DNA of 64,000 bases from Streptomyces sp. NBC_01381 (lineage in GTDB: Bacteria > Actinomycetota > Actinomycetes > Streptomycetales > Streptomycetaceae): contig NZ_JAPEPI010000001.1 in the NCBI RefSeq assembly GCF_026340305.1, positions 496,001-560,000 of the forward strand, read 5' to 3'. Below are positions 27,782-35,490 of this stretch, one piece after another. Position numbers and translations under genes: made by a program. Positions within the stretch are counted from its first letter, which is position 1; every line of letters starts with the position of its first letter. The notes under the pieces were generated by a model. That model was not told where the DNA came from and made no database searches. It worked only from the letters and a program-made list of their open reading frames with translations.

Positions 27782-27832
27782 ATCTTTCCAGACTCGCCGG
27801 ACGGCTCCAGCCGCCGTACCCGGCCGCCGTGC

Positions 27833-28384
27833 CTAGTCCAGTCCGAGGTCGTCCTTCGAGTACGCGAAGAGGTACGGCACCCCGGCGCCATCGGTGATCT
27901 TCTCGCCCGCCCCGGTGGCGCGGTCGACGATGGTCGCGACGCCGACCACCTCGGCACCGGCCTCGCGCACGGCCTCGACGGCGGTGAGCGGCGAGCCGCC
28001 GGTGGTGGAGGTGTCCTCGACGACGAGTACGCGGCGGCCCTTGATGTCGGGCCCTTCCACCCGGCGCTGCATGCCGTGCGCCTTGGCGGCCTTGCGCACG
28101 ACGAACGCGTCGAGGCGCTTGCCCCGCGCGGCGGAGGCGTGCAGCATCGCGCCGGCGACGGGGTCGGCACCCATGGTGAGCCCACCGACGGCGTCGAAGT
28201 CCAGCTCGGCGGTGAGGTCGAGCAACACCTGCCCGACCAGCGGGGCGGCCTCGCCATCGAGGGTGATACGGCGCAGGTCGACGTAGTAGTCGCCCTCCAG
28301 ACCCGAGGAGAGGGTCACCTTGCCGTGCACCACGGCCTTGTCCTTGATCTGCTGCAGCAGAGCGCCACGTACGTCGTCAGTCAT
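27833..28384 (-). CDS. pyrE: Orotate phosphoribosyltransferase
   Basis: A 183-aa enzyme making OMP from orotate and PRPP. The PRPP loop is VLVVEDTSTTGGSPLTAVEA. YYVDLRRITLDGEAAPLVG and VGGLTMGADPVAGAMLH match the family core; KAHG and KAAKAHGMQRR form the flexible-loop lysine region. It lies just downstream of the aldose epimerase gene on the same strand, 10 bp apart. Confidence 0.95.
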   Translation of the reverse strand: MTDDVRGALLQQIKDKAVVHGKVTLSSGLEGDYYVDLRRITLDGEAAPLVGQVLLDLTAELDFDAVGGLTMGADPVAGAMLHASAARGKRLDAFVVRKAAKAHGMQRRVEGPDIKGRRVLVVEDTSTTGGSPLTAVEAVREAGAEVVGVATIVDRATGAGEKITDGAGVPYLFAYSKDDLGLD

Positions 28385-28394
28385 GCCTGCCAGC

Positions 28395-29198
28395 TTAAAG
28401 CCGCTGAAGCCGCGTCCAGGTCCAGGTCGTCGACGTCTCCAGGGGGTCGATCGGGGTGACGAGGCGGGGCAGGGTGTTGAGCCCGTCCGGCGGGCCGGTC
28501 TGCGGCTCGACGCAGACGGCGGCGTCCTGCTCGTCGTACACGACGACCCATGGCTCGCGGCTCTTCACCTGGAGCTGGAGCTGCTCGGGCCAGGTGAGGG
28601 TGACGTCGACGCCGTCGGGCATGCCGAAGCAGTCGTCCCAGGGGCCGGGGGTGGGGGTGATGCGGCGGCCGGTGGGCAGGTGGTCGTCGCCGCGCTCTTC
28701 CTGCCAGGCGGCGCTGAAGTCGACGCGCACGTCTTCTTGTCCTTCTCCCAGGTTCCGGTTGAACCAGGGATGCCAGCCCGCCTGGGCGGGGAAGGAGTCG
28801 CCGTAGGTCTCGATGCCGAGGGTGAGGGTGAGGGAGTCCTCGGTGAGGGCGACGAGCTGGGTGACGCGGCCCTGGTAGGGCCAGGGCTCGGCGAGGTCGT
28901 AGGTGAACGCGGCCTCGGTGGCGGTGGCTCGGGCGGTCTTCCACTGGGCGTCGCGGGCGAAGCCGTGGATGGCGTGCGGCGCCGAGTTGACCGGCATCTG
29001 GTGCAGGGTCCCCCCATTCCGGAACCGCCCCTCCCGAATCCGCCCGCACCAGGGAACCATCGGGAAGCACCCATACCGCTCCCCTTGCCGCAGCAGCTCC
29101 CTGCCGCCGACCCGCAGACTCCCCACCCGGCAGCCGTTCCCCGCCTGCACGGTCACTTCCGCGTCACCCGCGGTCAGCGTCACACCATCACTCGTCAC
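28395..29198 (-). CDS. Aldose 1-epimerase family protein
   Basis: A 267-aa protein from the GTG at 29196-29198 (VTSDGVTLTAGDAEV). An upstream ATG at 29267 would add 23 unusual residues. Conserved: FPMVPWCGRIREGRF, HAIHGFARDAQW with the catalytic His pair (the other in GWHPWFNRNLG) and the acidic partner late (CVEPQTGPPDGLN). It interconverts sugar anomers; the exact sugar is unknown. It probably shares a transcript with pyrE. Confidence 0.85.
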   Translation of the reverse strand: MTSDGVTLTAGDAEVTVQAGNGCRVGSLRVGGRELLRQGERYGCFPMVPWCGRIREGRFRNGGTLHQMPVNSAPHAIHGFARDAQWKTARATATEAAFTYDLAEPWPYQGRVTQLVALTEDSLTLTLGIETYGDSFPAQAGWHPWFNRNLGEGQEDVRVDFSAAWQEERGDDHLPTGRRITPTPGPWDDCFGMPDGVDVTLTWPEQLQLQVKSREPWVVVYDEQDAAVCVEPQTGPPDGLNTLPRLVTPIDPLETSTTWTWTRLQRL

Positions 29199-29267
29199 GC
29201 CGTCGACCCTACGGGTTCCCTTCCCCAACCCCGCCCCTACCCGAATCACTTCGGGGTGGGCGGGCAA

Positions 29268-29565
29268 CTGCCGGGCAATCGGGAAGGGGGTCCCCCCTGC
29301 TCATTAAGAGCTTGGGGGCGGGCGGGAAAGCTTTCGCCGCGAAGCGGCGGTACGGCGGCGCGTCGGCAGACCGGGGCCGCTGCCGGGCAATCGGGAAGGG
29401 GGTCCCCCCTGCTCATTAAGAGCTTGGGGGAGGGCGGGAAAGCTTTCGCCGCGAAGCGGCGGTACGGCGGCGCGTCGGCAGACCGGGGCCGCTGCCGGGC
29501 AATCGGGAAGGGGGTCCCCCCTGCTCATTAAGAGCTTGGGGGAGGGCGGGAAAGATCCGCCGCGA
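29268..29565. repeat. 112-bp tandem repeat, 2.7 copies
   Basis: Units start CTGCCGGGCAATCGGGAAGG at 29268, 29380 and 29492, exactly 112 bp apart. The first two are almost identical (one difference near GGGGGCGGG/GGGGGAGGG). The third switches from AAAGCTTTCGCC to AAAGATCCGCC after ~70 bp and ends in the CCGCCGCGAAGCGGCGG hairpin. The gap 29199-29594 has no credible gene. Single related copies lie at 18356 and 23750. Confidence 0.9.
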
Positions 29566-29594
29566 AGCGGCGGTCTTGAGCGGGGCCCGGGGAC

Positions 29595-30365
29595 CTACCG
29601 CCGCTTCCGCAACGCTCGGCCCAACACGATGGCCGAGGCGACGACCACCGCCGCGGCCGGCGCGGCCCAGCGCAACGTCGCGCTCGTCGACATCGCCTCC
29701 GCCGCCGGCGCCGGCGCATACCGCCCCCGCGGCGGCGCATGATCGACCTCCTCCGCGCTGCGGCCGATCATCGTCCGCCGGGCATGCGCAGCCTCCGCAG
29801 GCGGCGCGACGACGTCGTCGTCATCGTCCTCGTCCACCGCGTCGAACGACGACGGCGGCACCTCCGTCTCGAAGACGGACACCTCGGGAGCCACCGGCTC
29901 CGGGGGTTCGGCCGCAGGGGAAGCCGCCGCAGCCGCCTCCTCCGGAGGAGCAAGCGCCGCGGCGAACCGCTCAAGCAGCCTCCGCACCGCCCCCTCCACA
30001 GCCTGTGGAGAACTCTCCGCGACCCGCCCGTCGGCCGAAGCCGTCCCCCCGAACAGCACCCGCGCCCCACCGTCCGTCGGAACGACCCGCACCGTCAGCG
30101 AGATCTTCACGGAGCCGCTGCCGCGCACCTCCGTGCCCTCGCCCTCGACGACGTATCCGTCATCGCCCCGCGCAGCGACCCGCGCCGCACCCCGGTACGT
30201 GATCGTGTGCCCCCCGACCCGCACCTTGAGGCGGCCGGAGAGCGGCGCGGCCGCCTCGTCCGCGTCGCGCTGAAGCCCGGGCACCGCCCCGGCGACCTTC
30301 TCGGGGTCGCCGAGCACCTGCCGGAGGCGGTCTGCGGGAACCGGAACGAACACCTCATGCTCCAT
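29595..30365 (-). CDS. SRPBCC (CoxG-like) protein with C-terminal membrane anchor
   Basis: A 256-aa protein from ATG 30365 (MEHEVFVPVPADRLRQVL). Residues ~1-140 have the SRPBCC/CoxG pattern: VFVPVPADRLRQVLGDPEKV, AGAVPGLQRD, LKVRVGGHTITYRGAARV, and a C-terminal helix AVEGAVRRLLERFAAAL. A Pro/Ala/acidic linker with a DDDDD run follows. The tail has one membrane helix (AAPAAAVVVASAIVLG) ending RALRKRR. The arrangement suggests a lipid- or ligand-binding domain tethered to the membrane. The function is unknown. Confidence 0.75.
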   Translation of the reverse strand: MEHEVFVPVPADRLRQVLGDPEKVAGAVPGLQRDADEAAAPLSGRLKVRVGGHTITYRGAARVAARGDDGYVVEGEGTEVRGSGSVKISLTVRVVPTDGGARVLFGGTASADGRVAESSPQAVEGAVRRLLERFAAALAPPEEAAAAASPAAEPPEPVAPEVSVFETEVPPSSFDAVDEDDDDDVVAPPAEAAHARRTMIGRSAEEVDHAPPRGRYAPAPAAEAMSTSATLRWAAPAAAVVVASAIVLGRALRKRR

Positions 30366-30422
30366 GGCAGTCGAGCCTACCCACGGGCCCCGCACCATGT
30401 ACGTCAGTTCGCCGGTTCCTCC

Positions 30423-32000
30423 TCAGTTCGCGTACCGCGGATGCACCAGTGTGGAGGGGGTGAGCCCCCGCAGCCGCGTCCGTTCGGCGGATTCGGCGGG
30501 CCCCACGCCCGTCTGCCGCAGCCCCGGCATCCGGGATGCCGCAAGGACGGGAACGGTCCGCGCGGCGAGCACGAAACCCCAGTCGCGCGGCGCCGCACCG
30601 CCGTCCGCCGTCCGGTCGGGCCCGGCCGCGAACCCGGAGACCCTGCCGCCCGCGCGGTACGGCGCGGTCCGCAGCCCGGCCGCCCGCAGCGTCGTCTCCA
30701 CCGTCCAGAAGACCCGCGGCCGCGAGGAGACGGGCCCCGCGTGCACGGCGAGCCGCCCGCCGGGCGTGAGCGCGCGGGACGCGAGGCCGTAGAACTCCTG
30801 GGAGTAGAGCTTGGTGCTCGCCGTGATACCCGGGTCCGGCAGATCGGAGATGACCACGTCGTACGTACGCGGGGGCGAGCGCAGCCAGCGGAACGCGTCG
30901 GCGTTCACCACCCGCACCCGGCGGTTCCGGTACACGTGCCCGTTCAGCTCGCTCAGCGCGGGATCGCGCCGTGCCAGGTGCACCACCCCCGCGTCGAGTT
31001 CCACCACGTCCACCCGCTCGACCCCCGGATGCCGAAGCACCTCGCGCGCCGCGAGCCCGTCGCCACCGCCGAGGATCAGCACGCGCGCGTGCGGTCCGTT
31101 CATCGCGGGGTGGACGAGCGCCCGGTGGTAGCGGTGCTCGTCGCGTCCGCTGACCCGCAGCCGCCCGTCGAGGTAGAGGTCGAGCGAACGGCCCGGCCCG
31201 CCGGTGAGCACCACTTCCTGTACGTCGGTCTGCACCGCGACCCGCACATCCTTCCCGTACACCGCACGCCGCGCCGCCGCCTCGAAGTCGCCGACGAGCA
31301 CGGCGGCCGACGCGAGAAGCCCGAGCACGGTGATGTTCGCGACGATCAGGACCCAGCGCGCCCGGGTGCTCAAGTCCCGCCGGAAGAGCCCGAATACGAG
31401 GGCGCCGCCCGCGATCGCGTTGATCGCCCCGGTCATCAGGGCGCCGGTCAGCTGCCCGAGGAGCGGGAGCAGCAGGAAGGGGAAGGCGAGCCCGCCGACC
31501 AGCGCGCCCACGTAGTCGGCGGCGAACAGGTCCGAGACCGCGCCGCTCGCGTCCTGCCGCCTGATCCGCTGGATCAGGACCATGAGCAGCGGTACTTCGG
31601 CGCCGATGAGCAGCCCGATGGCGAGCGAGAACGCGACGAGCAGATACCGCGAACCGCTCGCCCACACCTCGCCCCGGTCGCCGGTCCAGGCGAACGCCGC
31701 GTACAGAGCCATCGCGCTGAGACCGCCGACCAGCGCGAGCGCCGCCTCGACCAGACCGAACCCGGCGGCCGCCCGGTACCGCAGCCGCTTGGCGAGCAGC
31801 GAGCCGATGCCCATGGCGAAGACCATCACGGACAGGACGACCGAGGCCTGGGTGACCGAGTCGCCGATCAAGTACGAGGCGAGGGCGACGAGTTCGAGTT
31901 CGTACACCAGGCCGCAGGCCGCGCAGACGAAGACGCCCGCGAGGACGAGGAACCGCCCCGTCCGGGGCGTGACGGGCAGACGCGTTGACGGCTCTCTCAC
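30423..32000 (-). CDS. speE: Membrane-bound polyamine aminopropyltransferase (spermidine synthase-like)
   Basis: A 525-aa protein from GTG 32000. The N-terminal ~220 residues hold about seven membrane helices ([23 protein letters not shown] and others). The C-terminal half is the SpeE Rossmann domain: [45 protein letters not shown] and [11 protein letters not shown]. This fused membrane form is common in actinobacteria. Actual spermidine synthesis is unproven. Confidence 0.88.
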   Translation of the reverse strand: MREPSTRLPVTPRTGRFLVLAGVFVCAACGLVYELELVALASYLIGDSVTQASVVLSVMVFAMGIGSLLAKRLRYRAAAGFGLVEAALALVGGLSAMALYAAFAWTGDRGEVWASGSRYLLVAFSLAIGLLIGAEVPLLMVLIQRIRRQDASGAVSDLFAADYVGALVGGLAFPFLLLPLLGQLTGALMTGAINAIAGGALVFGLFRRDLSTRARWVLIVANITVLGLLASAAVLVGDFEAAARRAVYGKDVRVAVQTDVQEVVLTGGPGRSLDLYLDGRLRVSGRDEHRYHRALVHPAMNGPHARVLILGGGDGLAAREVLRHPGVERVDVVELDAGVVHLARRDPALSELNGHVYRNRRVRVVNADAFRWLRSPPRTYDVVISDLPDPGITASTKLYSQEFYGLASRALTPGGRLAVHAGPVSSRPRVFWTVETTLRAAGLRTAPYRAGGRVSGFAAGPDRTADGGAAPRDWGFVLAARTVPVLAASRMPGLRQTGVGPAESAERTRLRGLTPSTLVHPRYAN

Positions 32001-32093
32001 GCTGGGAACGCTACGTCACCGCATGCTCACACCGGGTCCCCCACAAGGGTGCATCTGCGCCGCACCGTGCCCCGCCCGGACCCCTGGGATCCC

Positions 32094-32612
32094 TCAGATC
32101 CCCGCATGGATCCGCACCCCCACCCGGGTCCGCGTGGCCACCAACTGGCCGTCCTGCGGATACGCGTGCCACGTACGCCACTGCACAGCGCCCTCGTGCC
32201 GCTGCGCCAGCATCGCCGTGAAGGCGTGCGGACTGCCGGGGAACACCCCGGCGAGACCGTACGGATGCTCCGACACCAGTGCGAGCAACTCCTGGGCCCG
32301 GCCCGCGAACTGCCCCCGGGAGAGCGTCTCGACCCGCGCCGCGAATTCGTACTCCCACTCGCCGAGACGCTTGGAGACACCGAGAGGCAGCGGCGTACTG
32401 CTGCCGGGAATGCACGCGACGGTCTCGGAGCAGCTGCCCTGCTCCTCCTCGAGCAGCACCTGATGGGAGGCCCCCAGGAGCCTCAACTCCATCTTTGCGT
32501 CGTCGAGTTCGAGTTCGAGTGTGGCGAGCGCGGGCAGCGGCTCGCGCCCCAGAGTCCAGGCGAGGTCCGCGGCGCACGTGTCGGTATAGACAGTCTTCAG
32601 GGTCGTGAGCAT
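32094..32612 (-). CDS. DUF2617 family protein
   Basis: A 172-aa soluble protein whose length and features match DUF2617: TDTCAADLAWTLGREPLPAL, ELRLLGASHQVLL, CIPGSSTPLPLGVSKRLGEWEY and a C-terminal WRTWHAYPQDGQLVATRTRV. The function is unknown. It lies next to the spermidine-synthase-like gene, probably as a conserved neighbour. Confidence 0.85.
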   Translation of the reverse strand: MLTTLKTVYTDTCAADLAWTLGREPLPALATLELELDDAKMELRLLGASHQVLLEEEQGSCSETVACIPGSSTPLPLGVSKRLGEWEYEFAARVETLSRGQFAGRAQELLALVSEHPYGLAGVFPGSPHAFTAMLAQRHEGAVQWRTWHAYPQDGQLVATRTRVGVRIHAGI

Positions 32613-32759
32613 GGGTCGGCTCCGCTAACACGCAATGGAGGTGGTGCCGGCGCACCCGGTCGGTCACCGGGAGGCCGGAATGCCGGCTCGTGCCCACGAG
32701 AACGTCCTTGTTGTCCAAGTCGTCCGTCCGAGGGCGGCGCTGACGGTTAAGAGGGAATC

Positions 32760-32846
32760 ATGGACTGCTGCACTGCCACAGCGTTTTTACCCAACTTCGT
32801 AGGGTTTCCATCCCCTCGGGGGCTCCACAGCTCAACTGTTCAATGA
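32760..32846 (+). CDS. Candidate 28-aa peptide ORF
   Basis: ATG 32760 follows GAGGGA and opens 28 codons with a Cys pair (MDCCTATAFLPNFVGF). It lies in the 320-bp gap between DUF2617 and the Gly/Cys-rich protein. Nothing supports expression beyond the ribosome-binding-like sequence. Confidence 0.2.
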   Translation: MDCCTATAFLPNFVGFPSPRGLHSSTVQ

Positions 32847-32867
32847 CTTCTTCACCAGTCAACGACA

Positions 32868-32903
32868 AAGTGCCCGGCAGGAGTTGTCCCCTGCCGGGCA
32901 CTT
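32868..32903 (-). terminator. Strong terminator after the Gly/Cys-rich gene
   Basis: AAGTGCCCGGCAGG (32868-32881) pairs perfectly with CCTGCCGGGCACTT (32890-32903). Confidence 0.85.
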
Positions 32904-32932
32904 CAACGGATCGACGGACCAGCTGCCCCGTG

Positions 32933-33190
32933 TCAGCTGCCTCCGCCACCTCCACAGCCGCCCCCGCCGCCCCCGCCGCACGAGGAACCGCCGCCGCAGG
33001 AGGAGCCGCCGCCACAGGAACTTCCACCGCCGCTGTCACCGCCGCCGGCCCACCAGCCGCCGCCGGACGCCGCACCGCCGGACGCCCCCGAGCGCGACCG
33101 CCCGCCCCGTCCACTTCCGGCCGCCACGGCGAGTGCGACGACCACCAGAACCACTGCGACAAACACGAAGACGAAGACCATGACCTTCAC
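32933..33190 (-). CDS. Small membrane protein with Gly/Ser/Cys-rich tail
   Basis: An 85-aa protein from GTG 33190 (or ATG 33181). The N-terminus is a single hydrophobic helix (VFVFVFVAVVLVVVALAVAAG). An Arg/Gly/Ser stretch follows, and the tail contains three SSCGGG repeats and a poly-Gly run with another Cys. It would be membrane-anchored with the tail outside or inside depending on topology; four regularly spaced cysteines could bind metal or cross-link. It is the last backbone gene before the AICE left end, so its upstream region has been replaced by element DNA. Confidence 0.6.
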   Translation of the reverse strand: MKVMVFVFVFVAVVLVVVALAVAAGSGRGGRSRSGASGGAASGGGWWAGGGDSGGGSSCGGGSSCGGGSSCGGGGGGGCGGGGGS

Positions 33191-33356
33191 GCCCTTTCTG
33201 TTCCCCCGAAGCAGGCCCCCCGTTGGGTCCGCGTTCTTTAAGACGTTGTTGTGTGTAGTTGTTGTGTGCCGTTGCTGTGTGCCGTTCTTGCACGCTGGTC
33301 TTGCGTGCCGTTCTTGCGTGAAGAGGGAATGCCCCGGGCCAAGGCGGCCCAAAGCA

Positions 33357-33376
33357 GAGTTGAGGAAGTTCAGAGG
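33357..33376. other. Candidate attL core
   Basis: The 20-bp direct repeat partner of 48555-48574. The inverted arm sequence GCCCCTGACCTGC is at 33394-33406. Confidence 0.5.
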
Positions 33377-33423
33377 GTTCTCGCGGGGCAAATGCCCCTG
33401 ACCTGCTCAGAGGGGCAGTTCAG

Positions 33424-33461
33424 GGGCCGTCCGTGCCTCACTGGGCCGTCTGTGGGCCGTC
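33424..33461. other. Integrase arm-type repeats, left end
   Basis: GGGCCGTC occurs at 33424, 33443 and 33454, the last two 11 bp apart, overlapping the 3' end of int. The same 11-bp-spaced pair is at the right end (48434, 48445). Confidence 0.45.
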
Positions 33462-34700
33462 ATCTCCTGCGGAGAGGGCTCCAAAGACCTGGTCGATGGC
33501 GCGGCGGGCGCGCTCTCGACTGTCGGGCATGAGATGGGCATACACGCGCAGCGTCAGGCCTGGGTCAGCATGCCCCATGTACTCGCTGACGGCCTTGATG
33601 TTCTCGCCCGCATCCAGCAACGCGGATGCGTAGAAGTGCCGCAGCGCATGCATGCCGTGCTCGCGAGCTCCTGCGTAGCGCTCCCCTTCCTCAGCCTCCG
33701 GTATGAATCCCGCCTTGGCGAGTGCGGGTTTCCAGTCCTTGGCGTTGAAGTTGCTGCGCCACACCATGCCCCCTTGCTCAGCGGTGAAGATCAGCCGCGC
33801 AGACACCTTCGGTCCCTCCGGCGTATCCCACGGCAACGTGATCTCCACGGGCTTGCGGGCATCCACGTGCACCCGGAGGGCTCGCGCCACGGAATCAGGC
33901 AACGGCACGTCCCGCTTCTTGCCGCCCTTGGGAAGAGCGAACACCGGGCGTCCTTCAACGTGCTTGATCTGTCGGACCACATGGAGCGTTTGCCCGTCGG
34001 CGTCGATGGCGTCCTCCGCCAAGCCGAAGATCTCGCCCTGACGCAGGCCGCACCCGGCGCCCACGTCGACCATCGCCCGGTACGGCTCCAGAAGGGCCGC
34101 TCGAACGGCGAACACCTGGTCGGGCACCCAGGGGACTACCGGGTGTGCGTCGGCCTTGGGCAGCCGCACGGTCCGCGCGCTGCAAGGGTTGCGGGACAGC
34201 AGCGAGTCATCGACAGCAGCGGCCAGGACCGATCGAACGTCCGCGAAGATGTTTCGGGTGTAGGACGGACCCACACCGGGCTTCATCTCCAGTCCGGCGA
34301 GAAGCTCCCTGATGTGCTCAGGCCGGAAGGTCCCGACCGGTCGGGAGCCGATCTCCGGGTAGATGTGCAGCCGCAGGCGCCGGCCGAGTTCCTTCCGGCC
34401 CATCGGACTGGACGTCTTGCTGTCCAACCACTTCTCCGCGTACTGCCGGAACGTAATCCGCACGGACTTGGGGTCGGTGTACTGACCGCGCGTCATGTCC
34501 GTCTCAATAGCGCTGAGCCACTTCTCGGCACGGCGCTTCTGTCCGTCGGGGAAGCTCTTGGACTTCTCGGTGCCGTCGGGGCCGACGTAGCGGGCCCTGT
34601 AGCGAAGGCCGCTGCCGTGGCGGTCGGTCTTGACGCGGACGGTCTTGCCGTCGGCGCTGGTCTCCGTCTTGTACCAGCGGTCTTGGATGTGGCCAGCCAT
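33438..34700 (-). CDS. int: Tyrosine recombinase (AICE integrase)
   Basis: A 420-aa protein. The N-terminal arm-binding region is rich in basic residues and aromatic turns (YRARYVGPDGTEKSKSFP). The SAM-like core-binding domain is at ~85-165 (FRQYAEKWLDSKTSS). The catalytic domain has R220 (GCGLRQGEI), H351-x-x-R354 (HALRH), H377 (YMGHADP) and nucleophile Y387 (LRVYAHL). All residues are present, so it should be active. Its 3' end carries the left arm repeats next to attL, the usual AICE layout. Confidence 0.95.
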   Translation of the reverse strand: MAGHIQDRWYKTETSADGKTVRVKTDRHGSGLRYRARYVGPDGTEKSKSFPDGQKRRAEKWLSAIETDMTRGQYTDPKSVRITFRQYAEKWLDSKTSSPMGRKELGRRLRLHIYPEIGSRPVGTFRPEHIRELLAGLEMKPGVGPSYTRNIFADVRSVLAAAVDDSLLSRNPCSARTVRLPKADAHPVVPWVPDQVFAVRAALLEPYRAMVDVGAGCGLRQGEIFGLAEDAIDADGQTLHVVRQIKHVEGRPVFALPKGGKKRDVPLPDSVARALRVHVDARKPVEITLPWDTPEGPKVSARLIFTAEQGGMVWRSNFNAKDWKPALAKAGFIPEAEEGERYAGAREHGMHALRHFYASALLDAGENIKAVSEYMGHADPGLTLRVYAHLMPDSRERARRAIDQVFGALSAGDDGPQTAQ

Positions 34701-34787
34701 AGGGCGGCGTTCCCTTCGCGACAGGAGGAAGGGAGGGCCACGGTGTGGCCCTCCCTTGGGGTGTTGCGGCTGCTCAAGTGCGCGTCG

Positions 34788-35030
34788 TCAGGCAGCGTCC
34801 TCGTCCGCCATGCGTTTCCTGGCCCAGTCGTGGACGGCAGCGGGGTCGTAGCGGATGTGCTTGCCGACGCGGAAGCCGGGCGGGCCGGTGCGCTTCCTAC
34901 GCCACTGGTAGACGGTCTCCTTGGGCACCTCGAACATCTCGGCGATGTCGTCGGGGGTGAGGTAGCGGTCTGGGAGTCCGCCCCGGAGCGTTGCGCGGGG
35001 GTCGGATTGAGCGGAACGGGTTCGGCTCAT
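34788..35030 (-). CDS. xis: Excisionase (AlpA/MerR-like HTH)
   Basis: An 80-aa protein from ATG 35030 (MSRTRSAQSD), with GAGG five bases upstream. The HTH is RYLTPDDIAEMFEVPKETVYQWRR, followed by wing RTGPPGFRVGKHIRYDPAAV, as in AICE Xis proteins. It is 87 bp upstream of int and should drive excision with it. Confidence 0.88.
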   Translation of the reverse strand: MSRTRSAQSDPRATLRGGLPDRYLTPDDIAEMFEVPKETVYQWRRKRTGPPGFRVGKHIRYDPAAVHDWARKRMADEDAA

Positions 35031-35110
35031 GAGGTCCTCGGAAGTGGAGTTGCCTTGCTGAAGGCTTCGGGGCATCTCGGGAGTGCACGCCTGTCCGAGG
35101 TGCGAATTTC

Positions 35111-35315
35111 TGCGTCACCGCGTCATCTGCGTCATTCGAGCTTCTGACCTGCGCGTTTGGGTGACGCAGTGATTTGGCGTGCGTCATCGGTGCGTCATGG
35201 GCTGCGTCATCGGGTGACGCAGATGACGCAGGATGACGCAGAGAATACCGTCTGCGTCATCGCTGTAGCCGCAGGTCAGGAGCCGATTTCCCGGCCGGAT
35301 GACACAGGTGACGCA
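35111..35315. repeat. TGACGCA iterons, putative origin of replication
   Basis: Thirteen copies of TGACGCA/TGCGTCA-type 7-8-mers lie within 205 bp between xis and the replication genes. Forward (TGCGTCAY or CGCGTCAT): 35111, 35119, 35128, 35180, 35191, 35203, 35253. Reverse (RTGACGCA): 35161, 35214, 35223, 35233, 35308, plus ATGACACA 35299. They come in clusters of two or three, partly inverted. The 460-bp gap 35031-35490 has no credible gene. Confidence 0.65.
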
Positions 35316-35490
35316 GCGTCTCCCCTCTTAGGACAAATGAGGGGGTGTCTGTTGTGGTGCAGTGCCGCTTCAAGCGTGAAGAAGGAGCCGCTTCGCGGCG
35401 CGACCCTTAGGCGGCGTCCGCCGAACAGCAAGAAGAGCACGCCTGGCCGGTGGTGCTCTTCTTGCTCGTCCGGGCGCCCCACCGTGGGGG

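Noticed and set aside
29268..29565. CRISPR array
   Set aside because: The repeat unit is 112 bp and tandem without unique spacers; no cas genes are near.
29739..31988. 749-aa plus-strand ORF
   Set aside because: Opposite the SRPBCC and spermidine-synthase-like genes; composition is that of an antisense shadow.
32758..33162. 134-aa minus-strand ORF overlapping the Gly/Cys-rich gene
   Set aside because: Ala/Val/Pro-rich alternative-frame reading of the same repetitive DNA; the 85-aa frame has a credible membrane helix and start.
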